Origin: Kiritimatiellia bacterium
Lineage (GTDB): Bacteria > Verrucomicrobiota > Kiritimatiellia > RFP12 > DVOR01
Assembly (NCBI GenBank): GCA_017646485.1
Contig: JAGCML010000055.1
Location: forward strand, 1 to 9,530
Direction of reading: 5' to 3'
Length of the DNA stretch: 9,530 nt
Part shown: positions 1 to 6,617 of the stretch, piece by piece
Numbering within the stretch: the stretch's first letter is position 1
Layout of the letters: every line of letters starts with the position of its first letter
Made by a program: the position numbers and the translations under genes
Notes under the pieces: generated by a model
Database searches by the model: none
Told to the model about the DNA's origin: nothing
What the model saw: the letters and a program-made list of their open reading frames with translations, nothing else

Positions 1-200
1 ACATGCAGTGTTTTTTCCGTGTGGTCCGTGTTTTCCCTGGCCTCTTCCCACGTGCACTGCTGCGCGTAGCGCTTTTTGGTGTATTTGGTGTATTTTGTGG
101 TTTCCCCCCACATGCTGTCCTTTTTCTGTGTGTTCTGTGTGTTCTGTGGTTTTCTCTCCTTACATGCAGTGCTGCGCGTAGCGGTTTTGTCGTGTTTTTA
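1..200. repeat. Cluster of four degenerate intergenic repeat units
   Basis: This stretch has no credible gene and is strikingly poor in A on the + strand. Four imperfect units of roughly 40-60 bp begin near 1, 50, 109 and 162. Each opens with a variant of ACATGCAGTG (CACGTGCACTG in the second, CACATGCTGTCC in the third). Units two and four carry the identical core GCTGCGCGTAGCG (59-71 and 171-183, 112 bp apart). The core is followed by a T-rich body with short internal repeats, for example TGTGTTC repeated at about 127-143, and GGTGTATTT repeated at 78-95. Read on the minus strand the bodies are A/C-rich ACACACAG-type motifs, a kind of intergenic repeat I recall from several environmental phyla. 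No transposase or terminal structure is visible. The left end may be cut by the window edge. Confidence 0.6.
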
Positions 201-220
201 AAAAAAGTTTATTTTTTTGC

Positions 221-250
221 TTGACGGCGGTGGGGAAGTCTTGCTACAAT
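221..250 (+). promoter_or_regulatory. Sigma70-type promoter of tRNA-Tyr
   Basis: TTGACG (221-226) and TACAAT (245-250) are separated by 18 nt, one mismatch each from the consensus hexamers. An A/T-rich tract with long A and T runs (about 196-218) lies just upstream, like an UP element. Transcription would start near 257, about a dozen bases before the mature tRNA end. This is the clearest promoter in the window. Confidence 0.8.
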
Positions 251-268
251 GTGCGCCGTTTTCAGTTT

Positions 269-353
269 GGTGGGTTACCAAAGTGGCCAACTGGGGCGGA
301 CTGTAAATCCGCTGGCTCTGCCTTCCTACGTTCGAATCGTAGACCCACCACCA
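269..353 (+). tRNA. tRNA-Tyr (anticodon GUA), CCA encoded
   Basis: The acceptor stem GGTGGGT (269-275) pairs with ACCCACC (343-349), followed by discriminator A350 and an encoded CCA (351-353). The anticodon stem GCGGA/TCCGC encloses the loop CTGTAAA (301-307) with anticodon GTA at 303-305. The T stem CTACG/CGTAG encloses TTCGAAT (331-337). A long variable arm lies between 313 and 325, as expected for the class II tyrosine tRNA of bacteria. It has its own promoter upstream and a terminator just downstream, so it can be made as a monocistronic transcript. Confidence 0.97.
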
Positions 354-359
354 TTTTAG

Positions 360-386
360 CCCGCGAGTATTCTCGTGGGTTTTTTT
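360..386 (+). terminator. Intrinsic terminator after tRNA-Tyr
   Basis: CCCGCGAG (360-367) pairs over 8 bp, with one G-U, to CTCGTGGG (372-379) around a TATT loop. Seven T residues follow (380-386). The hairpin starts six bases after the tRNA CCA end. It stands only 23 nt before the rodA start codon, so any transcription of rodA from the tRNA promoter must read through it. Confidence 0.9.
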
Positions 387-409
387 GTGCCGATTGACCG
401 AAAGCCGAC

Positions 410-1609
410 ATGGAACCGTGGTATCAACAGCTCTGGGAGAAGATGAAGCGTTTGAATGTGACGCTCCTGGTGGTGTCGTTGCTCTTGCCTGTGGTCGGGG
501 TGCTCTTTGTGAAGTCGGCGTGTAGCGCACGTGCAACGGTGGCCTTGCAGTCGCTCTGGATGGGGCAACTCGAATTTGTCTTCTGGGGCGTACTTTTGAT
601 GTTTGCCTTAGCCTTTTGGGATTATCGCCGGTGGATGACGCTCTCGCCGTGGGTGTATGTGGCGGTCTTGGGCACGTTGGTTTTAGTGTTGATTCCTGGT
701 ATTGGCGTAGAACGCATGGGGGCGCGGCGTTGGCTCTTTGGGTTGCAACCCAGTGAGCCGGCGAAGTTGGCGGTGGTGATGATTCTCTCTTGGCTATTAG
801 GGCGACAAGCCGAACGCCATCGGAACTTCCGTGGGCTCTGTCTCTGCGGTTTATTGGCGGGGTTGCCTGCGATTTTGATTCTCTTGGAGCCAGACTTAGG
901 GACGGCATTAGTCTTGGGACCCACGGTTTTGGCGATTTTGTTCGCTGCGCGTGTCTCGCCGAAGATTGTGGGCATCGGGGTGCTCATTTTGGTTTTGACG
1001 GCAACCTACGAATTAACATTGATTCGCATCGCAAAGGCCGATGGGATGGACCCTGTGAAGTCGGAGCAACTCCTCAAGTGGAGTGGTTTGCGTCCGCACC
1101 AGATTGACCGCGTGGAGACCTTCCTTTATCCAATGCGCGACCCTTACAAGACGGGTTACAATGCGCGACAGAGTGAGATTGCCGTGGGCAGTGGCGGCGT
1201 CTGGGGCAAAGGATACGGTCGCGGCGTGCAACACCGATTGGGCTATTTGCCGGTTGCGGTGAGTATGAATGACTTCATTTTCCCCGTGGTCGCAGAGGAG
1301 ACTGGCTTTGCGGGTGCGTTGACGCTTTTATGCGTTTATTTCTTTGGGATTTTGCTTCCAGGGACAATAATTGGGGTGCGTTGTGTCGATAATACTGGAA
1401 AACTTTTGTGTATTGGCACTGTGACCTTGATTTTTTGTCATATTTTTATTAATATAGGTATGACAGTGCGGATAGTCCCAATCACGGGGCTGCCGTTGCC
1501 ATTCATCAGCCAGGGCGGAACCTTCATGTTGGTGATGATGATGGCTACGGGGATCTTGCAGAGTGTTGCGATTCATGGACGTAGCGCAGAAGCAGTCTTT
1601 CGCCGGTAA
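410..1609 (+). CDS. rodA: RodA, SEDS-family peptidoglycan glycosyltransferase
   Basis: This is a polytopic inner-membrane enzyme that polymerises lipid II into glycan strands for side-wall growth, normally with a class B penicillin-binding protein and MreBCD. The 399 residues fit the family length, and about ten hydrophobic segments can be picked out. Family motifs are present in order: GARRWL (105-109 region), QPSEPAKLA (113-121), EPDLGTA (160-166), GKGYGRG (266-272), LGYLPVAVSMNDFIFPVVAEE (split here: LGYLPVAV 278-284 region, NDFIF 287-291, AEE 295-297), and the late GLPLPFISQGGT (360-371). Asp288 in NDFIF matches the catalytic aspartate of characterised RodA proteins. The motifs favour RodA over FtsW, but a FtsW-like role cannot be fully excluded. 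The ATG at 410 is the first after an in-frame stop at 395-397. No good Shine-Dalgarno precedes it, and Met12 (443) is an alternative start. A run of A+T-rich codons with three ATA isoleucines lies near residues 320-355. Confidence 0.93.
   Translation: MEPWYQQLWEKMKRLNVTLLVVSLLLPVVGVLFVKSACSARATVALQSLWMGQLEFVFWGVLLMFALAFWDYRRWMTLSPWVYVAVLGTLVLVLIPGIGVERMGARRWLFGLQPSEPAKLAVVMILSWLLGRQAERHRNFRGLCLCGLLAGLPAILILLEPDLGTALVLGPTVLAILFAARVSPKIVGIGVLILVLTATYELTLIRIAKADGMDPVKSEQLLKWSGLRPHQIDRVETFLYPMRDPYKTGYNARQSEIAVGSGGVWGKGYGRGVQHRLGYLPVAVSMNDFIFPVVAEETGFAGALTLLCVYFFGILLPGTIIGVRCVDNTGKLLCIGTVTLIFCHIFINIGMTVRIVPITGLPLPFISQGGTFMLVMMMATGILQSVAIHGRSAEAVFRR
1427..1455 (+). promoter_or_regulatory. Possible internal promoter within rodA, for rng-lptD
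   Basis: TTGATT (1427-1432) and TAATAT (1450-1455) have a 17-nt spacer inside the 3' part of rodA, in a locally A+T-rich stretch. This would give a leader of about 170 nt for rng. T-rich codons for membrane segments can create such matches by chance, so this is only a candidate. Confidence 0.35.
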
Positions 1610-1632
1610 CCTTTTTTGATGTAGGTACGTAC

Positions 1633-3210
1633 ATGTTTGGATGGCTTTTTAAACGGAAGAGTAAGCGACGCGAAATTGTCGTAAATGTCGAAAAACTGGA
1701 AACGCGCGTGGCCGTGGTTGAAAATGGCCGCGTGGAGGAGTTTCAGGTTGAACACCCCATGGAAGAACGCCTTGTTGGCTGCATCTTTAAGGGGCGCATT
1801 CAGAATCTCGAACACGATTTACAAGCGGCATTTGTCGATATCGGTCTCAAAAAGAATGCATTTTTGCACTATTGGGACATGATTCCAGATGAAGATGGCT
1901 TAGATGAGGATGATGATAATCGTGCCTCGAAGCGGAAGCGCATCTCAAATGATGAAATTGCAAAGCGTTTCCCTCCAGGGAGCGAAATCGTGGTGCAGGT
2001 CACGAAGGGCCCCATCGGCACGAAGGGACCGCGTGTGACGGCAAATCTCTCTCTGCCGGGGCGTTACTTGGTGATGATGCCTTCGGCAAAGTCCACGCGT
2101 GGCGTTTCGCGTAAGATTGCTGATGCGAAGGAACGTCTTCGCCTGAAGAAGATTTTGGATCGTTTGCCATTGCCTCCCGGCGTGGGCATTATTGTGCGTA
2201 CGGTGGGTTCGGGTGCAAATCAGCGTGCATTCTGCCGTGATTTGCGCAATATCCTCGATGTGTGGGGACAGTTGCAACACAATATCAAGACGCTTCATGC
2301 GCCCGCATGCGTCTATTCTGAGCCCGATTTGGTGGAACGCGTCGTGCGCGATTGGTTGACGGAAGATATCGATCGTGTGATTATTGACGATGCGGAAGCC
2401 TTTAATCGCATTCGTGAAGTCGCAGGACGTATTTCGCGTCGTGCTCGCCGTGTGATTGAGCTTTACAAGGGTCACTTGCCGATTTTCGACCACTATGGTG
2501 TAGAAACGCAGATGGAAGAGGCGTTTCGCCGTAAAGTGACCCTCAAGAGCGGAGGCTACTTGGTCATCGATGAAACCGAAGCCCTCATCGCTGTCGATGT
2601 GAATACAGGCCGCCATCGCGGAAAGGGTTCGCAGGAGGAGGCTATCCTTGAGGTGAACATGGAGGCGGTGGAAGAGGTGGCGCGCCAGCTGCGGTTGAGA
2701 AATATCGGTGGTTTGGTGGTGATTGACCTCATCGATATGAAGAGCCGCAAGCACCAAAATCAGATTTACAAGGCCATGAAGGCCGCAGTGAAGCGTGACC
2801 GTGCTCGCACGAATGTGTTGCCGATCTCTGAACTTGGCTTGATGGAAATGACGCGTCAGCGTCAGGAAGAAAGTCTGCTCTCGCAGATGTACATTGATTG
2901 TCCGTATTGCAAGGGCCATGGTGTCATTAAGAGCCCGCTCGCCCTTTCGGTGGATATCCAACGTCAAATCGCCGCTGTGATGCGTAAGCAACAGAGTGCA
3001 CCTGGTGCAACCGACCTACAAGTCTTGGTTGCCCCCTCTGTGATGGAACGCTTACGCAATGAAGATGAGCAGATGCTCGTGGAAATGCAGCGCCGCTATT
3101 CGGGTAAGTTGACCTTCAAGAGTGAAGTCGCGCGTCATCCAGAGTCGTTCGCTATTCTGGATCGCGATGGTAAAGTGCTCTATGCGGTCTCGGAAAACCG
3201 TTCAGTTTAA
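1633..3210 (+). CDS. rng: Ribonuclease E/G family endoribonuclease (RNase G type)
   Basis: This is an endonuclease that cuts A/U-rich single-stranded RNA during rRNA, tRNA and mRNA processing, usually sensing 5' monophosphates. At 525 residues it has the catalytic core but not the long RNase E degradosome scaffold, hence the RNase G call. An S1-like RNA-binding domain occupies about 44-140 and carries an acidic insert at 85-96. The DNase I-like catalytic part shows Asp322 in AVDVNTGR and Asp365 in GGLVVIDLIDM. These are 43 residues apart, exactly as the metal-binding pair D303/D346 is in E. coli RNase E. CPYC (423-426) is the zinc-link motif that holds dimers together. A Phe/Trp-plus-basic N-terminus (MFGWLFKRKSKRR) precedes the usual start of the family. 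The start ATG abuts the palindrome GTACGTAC (1625-1632), with only a weak AGGT as ribosome binding site. The gene follows rodA by 23 nt, and its stop overlaps the lptD start. Confidence 0.95.
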   Translation: MFGWLFKRKSKRREIVVNVEKLETRVAVVENGRVEEFQVEHPMEERLVGCIFKGRIQNLEHDLQAAFVDIGLKKNAFLHYWDMIPDEDGLDEDDDNRASKRKRISNDEIAKRFPPGSEIVVQVTKGPIGTKGPRVTANLSLPGRYLVMMPSAKSTRGVSRKIADAKERLRLKKILDRLPLPPGVGIIVRTVGSGANQRAFCRDLRNILDVWGQLQHNIKTLHAPACVYSEPDLVERVVRDWLTEDIDRVIIDDAEAFNRIREVAGRISRRARRVIELYKGHLPIFDHYGVETQMEEAFRRKVTLKSGGYLVIDETEALIAVDVNTGRHRGKGSQEEAILEVNMEAVEEVARQLRLRNIGGLVVIDLIDMKSRKHQNQIYKAMKAAVKRDRARTNVLPISELGLMEMTRQRQEESLLSQMYIDCPYCKGHGVIKSPLALSVDIQRQIAAVMRKQQSAPGATDLQVLVAPSVMERLRNEDEQMLVEMQRRYSGKLTFKSEVARHPESFAILDRDGKVLYAVSENRSV

Positions 3211-5690
3211 TGGTTGCTTTTATGTCTTTAAACTTCTCACGTATTCAGCAAACGATTAAGACATTTGCCTCTCTTTCGGGGCAGATGTCATTAAAGTGTT
3301 TGCTTTTAGGCTTATCGCTTTTGGCCGCTATGGCCGTGCAGGCTGATTCGCGCTCTTCGGACGCTTTCTCAAAGATAAAGTTCAAGAAGCCGAAGATTGA
3401 TCAGAATAGCGACATCAATGTCAATGCAGACCGCATGACGGCGAATTACGATGAGGGAACCACCTCGCTCTTGGGCAATGTGGTGATTACCTTCTCGGAT
3501 ATCACCATGACCTGTGATAAGGCGACGTACAATTACACCACTGGGGACATTGATGCCGAAGGCAATATTGAAATCGTCTCCAAGTCGGGCGGTTCATGGA
3601 AGGGTGAGTCCATCTCTTTCAATCATAAGACGGGCCAGGGCTTGGTCGGTACAGGTCTTTTGCGCTTAGGGCAGTTCGCAGTCCTCGCAGATAGCCTTGC
3701 GCGTGACGAGGATGGCATTGCCTATGCGCGTAATGCTACGGTGACAACATGTACGAATGAAATGTCCGCTTGGCACTGGAGTGTCACGGGTGAAGGGCGT
3801 TTCAAGAGTAAAGAATTCTTGGAAATGAAGAATGCCGTGGTGCGGTTCTGTGATATCCCCGTGCTTTGGGCGCCTTACTACTACCGTGATTTAAATACGC
3901 ATTACGGTTGGCGTGTGATGCCTGGCTACACTTCGAAGTGGGGCGCCTATTTGCTCACCGCATACGTTTATCCCATCGCGGGCAGCATTGAAGACGACGG
4001 CTTGCTCTATGGTAAGACCGCAGTTGACTTGCGTAGTGAATATGGTGTGGCCGTGGGGCAGGAATTCACCTGGCGTACTTTGGGCGGTCTCTTAGGCGAA
4101 GACACGGTCCAACGCGGCTCCTTGTCGGTCTATGTGGCGCGTCATGGCGAAGACGAGGACATGGAAGATGATCGTGATCGTGCTTATGAGCAGGATTTAG
4201 AGTGGCAGCGCCCTTACGGTGATTATCGTTACACCATCGGTCTGAGCGAACGCATTGATTTCACGCCTCGTGACCACATCTCCGTTGAAGCCGAGTACAC
4301 CAGTGACTCGCGCTTCCGTACAGATTACAAGGAACTCGCCGTTCGTAAGGTCTCTGAACCCGTAGGTCTCGCGAATTACGAACACCGTGAGAATACGTGG
4401 GTGAGCTCTTTGGCGGTGGGCGGTCCCTTGAATTCCTTCTATCCGGGCACGCTCCGTTTGCCGGAATTCCGTTTGGATACGTTGCCGCAGAATGTCTTTG
4501 ACATTCCAAAGCTCTACTACGAATCTCAAACCTCGATTGGCTTCTTTGAGCGTCAGGCGGGTAAGAGCAAGTCCGCTACGCGTGAAAAGCCGAGTTATAA
4601 GCCGGGTAACTGGGCCTACTACGAGACTGCGCGTATTGATACGCGTCACATCTTGCGCCGTCCATTTGAACTTGCCGACGGCATTACGCTCACGCCGCGT
4701 ATGGGATGGCGTGGTACGTACTACGCAGATGCGCCGATGGATGACAGTTATTTCCGTTCGCTCTTTGAATTGGGCTTGGCTTTGCAGGCGCGTTATTGGA
4801 AGGATTTCGACAATTATCGTCACACCTTCATTCCTTACCTCGACTTCACCTGTGTACCTGGTTCGCAGACTGAGGTGGATGAAGTGCCTTACGCCTTTGA
4901 CCGTCTTGACCAGGAATACGAATGGCGTGACCGTTACGCTTCTGATGGGTTGACGCCTTCGCATCGTTACACGGGCTTGCGCTTCGGTACGCGTAATCTC
5001 TTGCAACGCCGCACCAAGGAAGATACGCTGACGCGTTTCTTGAATTTCGACCTTTACGGTATCTATGTCTTCAAGACCGATGACCACTGGGTGCGTTGGA
5101 AAGATCGCCAACAGCCTGGACGCGATAATTTGAAGAAAAAGGCCACGCGTGTGCGTGAATCTGATGGTTTGCGTGTGCTTGGTTTTGATACAATCTTCTC
5201 TCCCACGCGGAATATCGACTTCGTGACCGACTTCCAGTATGACCCTGAAGAGTCTCGTCTCGCATTCTGGGATATCGGTGTTCGTGCACGCATGAAGGCC
5301 TTCACCTTCTATGTAGGCTATTTGAGCCGTGACCATGAGTTGTATGACTACTATTGGACCACGATGGGGCAGGATGCCATCTTGTATGGCGGCTTTGTCC
5401 ACTCAATCTGGGATACCATGGACTGGTCGCTCTATGCGCGTTACAATGTCGAATGGGAATCCCTTGAAGAAATCGGCGGCTATGTGCAGTATAACTTGGA
5501 CTGCGTGAGCTTCCGCTTGACGACCGAGTACTTGCCGACGTATGTCGCTCCTGATGGGGATAAGTTCCGTCCTGACTTGAAGGTCTCGCTCGGTGCATGG
5601 TTGCGCGCCTTCCCGATGGATGACGATGATGACTGGATGGGATGGGGCAACTTCGCACACATGAATAAGCTGAAGAAGCCTGAAGAATAA
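3210..5690 (+). CDS. lptD: LptD (OstA/Imp), LPS-assembly outer-membrane protein
   Basis: LptD is the outer-membrane beta-barrel that inserts LPS into the outer leaflet together with LptE. This 826-residue protein has a hydrophobic signal segment at about 28-43, with probable cleavage after AVQA (Ala45). An OstA/LptA-like beta-jellyroll spans about 67-170 (DINVNADRMTANY, LLGNVVITFSD), followed by a long aromatic-rich barrel with YRHTFIPYLDF (536-546), a conserved LptD feature. Mature cysteines are C102, C181, C214, C548 and C765. C181 (TTCTNEMSAWHW) and C765 (YNLDCVSFRL) appear to match the E. coli cysteines that form the inter-domain disulfide. An acidic loop lies at 314-322. A tail of about 25 residues with DDDDD (804-808) follows the last predicted strand. 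The start overlaps the rng stop (TAATG), suggesting translational coupling. Met5 (3222) and Met26 (3285) are alternatives, and Met26 would give a signal peptide of normal length. None has a strong Shine-Dalgarno. Confidence 0.92.
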   Translation: MVAFMSLNFSRIQQTIKTFASLSGQMSLKCLLLGLSLLAAMAVQADSRSSDAFSKIKFKKPKIDQNSDINVNADRMTANYDEGTTSLLGNVVITFSDITMTCDKATYNYTTGDIDAEGNIEIVSKSGGSWKGESISFNHKTGQGLVGTGLLRLGQFAVLADSLARDEDGIAYARNATVTTCTNEMSAWHWSVTGEGRFKSKEFLEMKNAVVRFCDIPVLWAPYYYRDLNTHYGWRVMPGYTSKWGAYLLTAYVYPIAGSIEDDGLLYGKTAVDLRSEYGVAVGQEFTWRTLGGLLGEDTVQRGSLSVYVARHGEDEDMEDDRDRAYEQDLEWQRPYGDYRYTIGLSERIDFTPRDHISVEAEYTSDSRFRTDYKELAVRKVSEPVGLANYEHRENTWVSSLAVGGPLNSFYPGTLRLPEFRLDTLPQNVFDIPKLYYESQTSIGFFERQAGKSKSATREKPSYKPGNWAYYETARIDTRHILRRPFELADGITLTPRMGWRGTYYADAPMDDSYFRSLFELGLALQARYWKDFDNYRHTFIPYLDFTCVPGSQTEVDEVPYAFDRLDQEYEWRDRYASDGLTPSHRYTGLRFGTRNLLQRRTKEDTLTRFLNFDLYGIYVFKTDDHWVRWKDRQQPGRDNLKKKATRVRESDGLRVLGFDTIFSPTRNIDFVTDFQYDPEESRLAFWDIGVRARMKAFTFYVGYLSRDHELYDYYWTTMGQDAILYGGFVHSIWDTMDWSLYARYNVEWESLEEIGGYVQYNLDCVSFRLTTEYLPTYVAPDGDKFRPDLKVSLGAWLRAFPMDDDDDWMGWGNFAHMNKLKKPEE

Positions 5691-5701
5691 TTTTAACGCA
5701 A

Positions 5702-5778
5702 GCGCCTGTAGCTCAGTTGGACAGAGCAGCGGCCTTCTAAGCCGCGGGTCGGGGGTTCGAACCCCTCCAGGCGCGCCA
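5702..5778 (+). tRNA. tRNA-Arg (anticodon UCU), CCA encoded
   Basis: The acceptor GCGCCTG (5702-5708) pairs with CAGGCGC (5768-5774), followed by discriminator G5775 and an encoded CCA (5776-5778). The anticodon stem GCGGC/GCCGC encloses CTTCTAA (5734-5740) with anticodon TCT at 5736-5738, reading AGA/AGG. The T stem GGGGG/CCCTC (one G-U) encloses TTCGAAC. It begins only 11 nt after the lptD stop and I see no good promoter of its own, so it is probably processed from the end of the rodA-rng-lptD transcript. Confidence 0.97.
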
Positions 5779-5786
5779 CTTATTAA

Positions 5787-5820
5787 AAATGCCACGCATA
5801 AAAGCGTGGTATTTTTTTTT
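5787..5820 (+). terminator. Intrinsic terminator after tRNA-Arg
   Basis: GCCACGC (5791-5797) pairs with GCGTGGT (5804-5810) around the loop ATAAAA. The stem extends outward through AAAT/ATTT to about 11 bp, and nine T residues follow. It ends the left transcription unit and separates it from rph. Confidence 0.92.
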
Positions 5821-5883
5821 GTGCATTTCAGAGGTTGTGAAGGAGGGAATCAAAGGAAATGTGCGTCTCTTTAAGGGCGCATG

Positions 5884-5892
5884 TGTTATCAT
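5884..5892 (+). promoter_or_regulatory. Candidate extended -10 promoter of the rph operon
   Basis: TG (5884-5885), one base, then TATCAT (5887-5892) fits the extended -10 pattern TGnTATAAT with one mismatch. No convincing -35 hexamer is seen 17 nt upstream, which extended -10 promoters tolerate. The implied start near 5899 leaves a leader of about 20 nt carrying the rph ribosome binding site. Confidence 0.45.
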
Positions 5893-5905
5893 AATAGGCG
5901 TTAGA

Positions 5906-5910
5906 AAGGA
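5906..5910 (+). promoter_or_regulatory. Ribosome binding site fixing the rph start
   Basis: AAGGA lies 9 nt before the ATG at 5920. It directly abuts the in-frame TTG at 5911, which therefore cannot be the start. An in-frame stop at 5902-5904 rules out anything further upstream. Confidence 0.75.
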
Positions 5911-5919
5911 TTGATTGCC

Positions 5920-6606
5920 ATGCGCGAGGTAGAGATTATTCGCCACTTTACGAAATATGCAGCCGGTTCGGTTTTGTATAAACAGGGGAACACATGGGTG
6001 CTTTGCACTGCGAGTGTGGAGGAAAAGGTGCCTCCTTTTAAGCGTGATAGCGGAGAAGGATGGGTGACGGCTGAGTATTCGATGTTGCCTTCTGCTACGA
6101 TGACGCGTAAGGATCGCGACATTAAGAAGTTGAAGCAGGATGGCCGCAGTGTGGAAATTAGTCGTCTGATTGGGCGTGCCTTGCGTGCTTCGATTGACAT
6201 GAAGCGTTTGGGCGAACGTACCATCACGATTGACTGTGATGTCTTGCAGGCGGATGGTGGAACGCGTTGCGCGTCCATCACAGGTGGTATGGTCGCATTG
6301 GAAGATGCCATTGAACAGTTGATTGCGAAGGGTCTTTTAGAGGAGAGTCCCATTGTGCGTCGCGTGGCGGCAATTAGCGTGGGTATTTGCGCTGGTGAAC
6401 CCACGCAGGATTTGGACTATGCCCATGATTCTACGGCAGATGTGGATATGAATGTCATCATGACCTCCGATGGACGCTTTGTGGAGGTGCAGGGCACTGC
6501 AGAACACGAACCCTTTACCGATGAGCAGTTGGATACACTCCGTGCGCTCGCTAAGGACGGTTGCGCGAAGCTCTTCGCCGCTCAAGATGCCGCACGTGCG
6601 CAGTAA
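5920..6606 (+). CDS. rph: Ribonuclease PH, short N-terminus
   Basis: RNase PH is a phosphorolytic 3'-5' exoribonuclease, usually a hexameric ring, that trims tRNA 3' ends and helps degrade structured RNA. The 228 residues align along the whole family: TKYAAGSVL (11-19), LCTASVEE (28-35), [11 protein letters not shown] (47-57), [15 protein letters not shown] (75-89), [11 protein letters not shown] (106-116), and [20 protein letters not shown] (176-195). Arg76 and Arg116 match the conserved arginines of E. coli RNase PH (R86, R126), the latter in the phosphate-binding GGTR loop. Asp170 and Asp176 match the conserved acidic pair. The usual first ten or so residues, with the RPxGR element, are missing, and the upstream DNA cannot supply them because of the stop at 5902. 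Since tRNA CCA ends are encoded in this genome, trimming by RNase PH fits the context. It is the first gene of a three-gene operon, 11 nt before the next start. Confidence 0.96.
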   Translation: MREVEIIRHFTKYAAGSVLYKQGNTWVLCTASVEEKVPPFKRDSGEGWVTAEYSMLPSATMTRKDRDIKKLKQDGRSVEISRLIGRALRASIDMKRLGERTITIDCDVLQADGGTRCASITGGMVALEDAIEQLIAKGLLEESPIVRRVAAISVGICAGEPTQDLDYAHDSTADVDMNVIMTSDGRFVEVQGTAEHEPFTDEQLDTLRALAKDGCAKLFAAQDAARAQ

Positions 6607-6613
6607 GAGGAGG
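6607..6613 (+). promoter_or_regulatory. Strong Shine-Dalgarno for the rlmI-like gene
   Basis: GAGGAGG begins on the base after the rph stop codon and sits 4 nt before the ATG at 6618. It selects this ATG over the longer reading frame that opens inside rph at 6561. Confidence 0.85.
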
Positions 6614-6617
6614 TTCA

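Noticed and set aside
3..224. 73-codon + strand frame over the left repeat cluster
   Set aside because: It is translated from low-complexity T/G-rich repeats, has no ribosome binding site, and runs into the tRNA-Tyr promoter.
198..908. 236-codon minus-strand frame
   Set aside because: It crosses the tRNA-Tyr gene antisense and the start of rodA. Its composition is the Arg/Pro/Ser-rich pattern of a shadow frame.
1605..1620. Terminator between rodA and rng (T6 at 1612-1617)
   Set aside because: Only a three-base GGT/ACC inverted repeat precedes the T run, too short for an intrinsic terminator.
1945..2991. 348-codon frame antisense to rng
   Set aside because: It lies wholly opposite a well-conserved gene. 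It is His/Thr/Arg-rich with no recognisable domain or start signal, and the codon bias of rng explains the lack of stops.
4197..5402. 401-codon frame antisense to lptD
   Set aside because: It lies opposite the LptD barrel and has no domain, signal or ribosome binding site. It is long only because TTA, CTA and TCA codons are avoided in lptD.
5403..5795. 130-codon minus-strand frame with a GVRTPDPRLRRP-like start
   Set aside because: Its N-terminal part is simply the tRNA-Arg gene read on the other strand, a well-known source of false proteins in databases.
5911..5919. TTG start for RNase PH three codons upstream
   Set aside because: The TTG touches the AAGGA site with no spacing, while the ATG at 5920 is correctly placed.
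6561..6617. Longer start of the RlmI-like gene inside rph
   Set aside because: GAGGAGG at 6607-6613 and alignment with RlmI both place the start at 6618. The extra residues are out-of-frame rph sequence.
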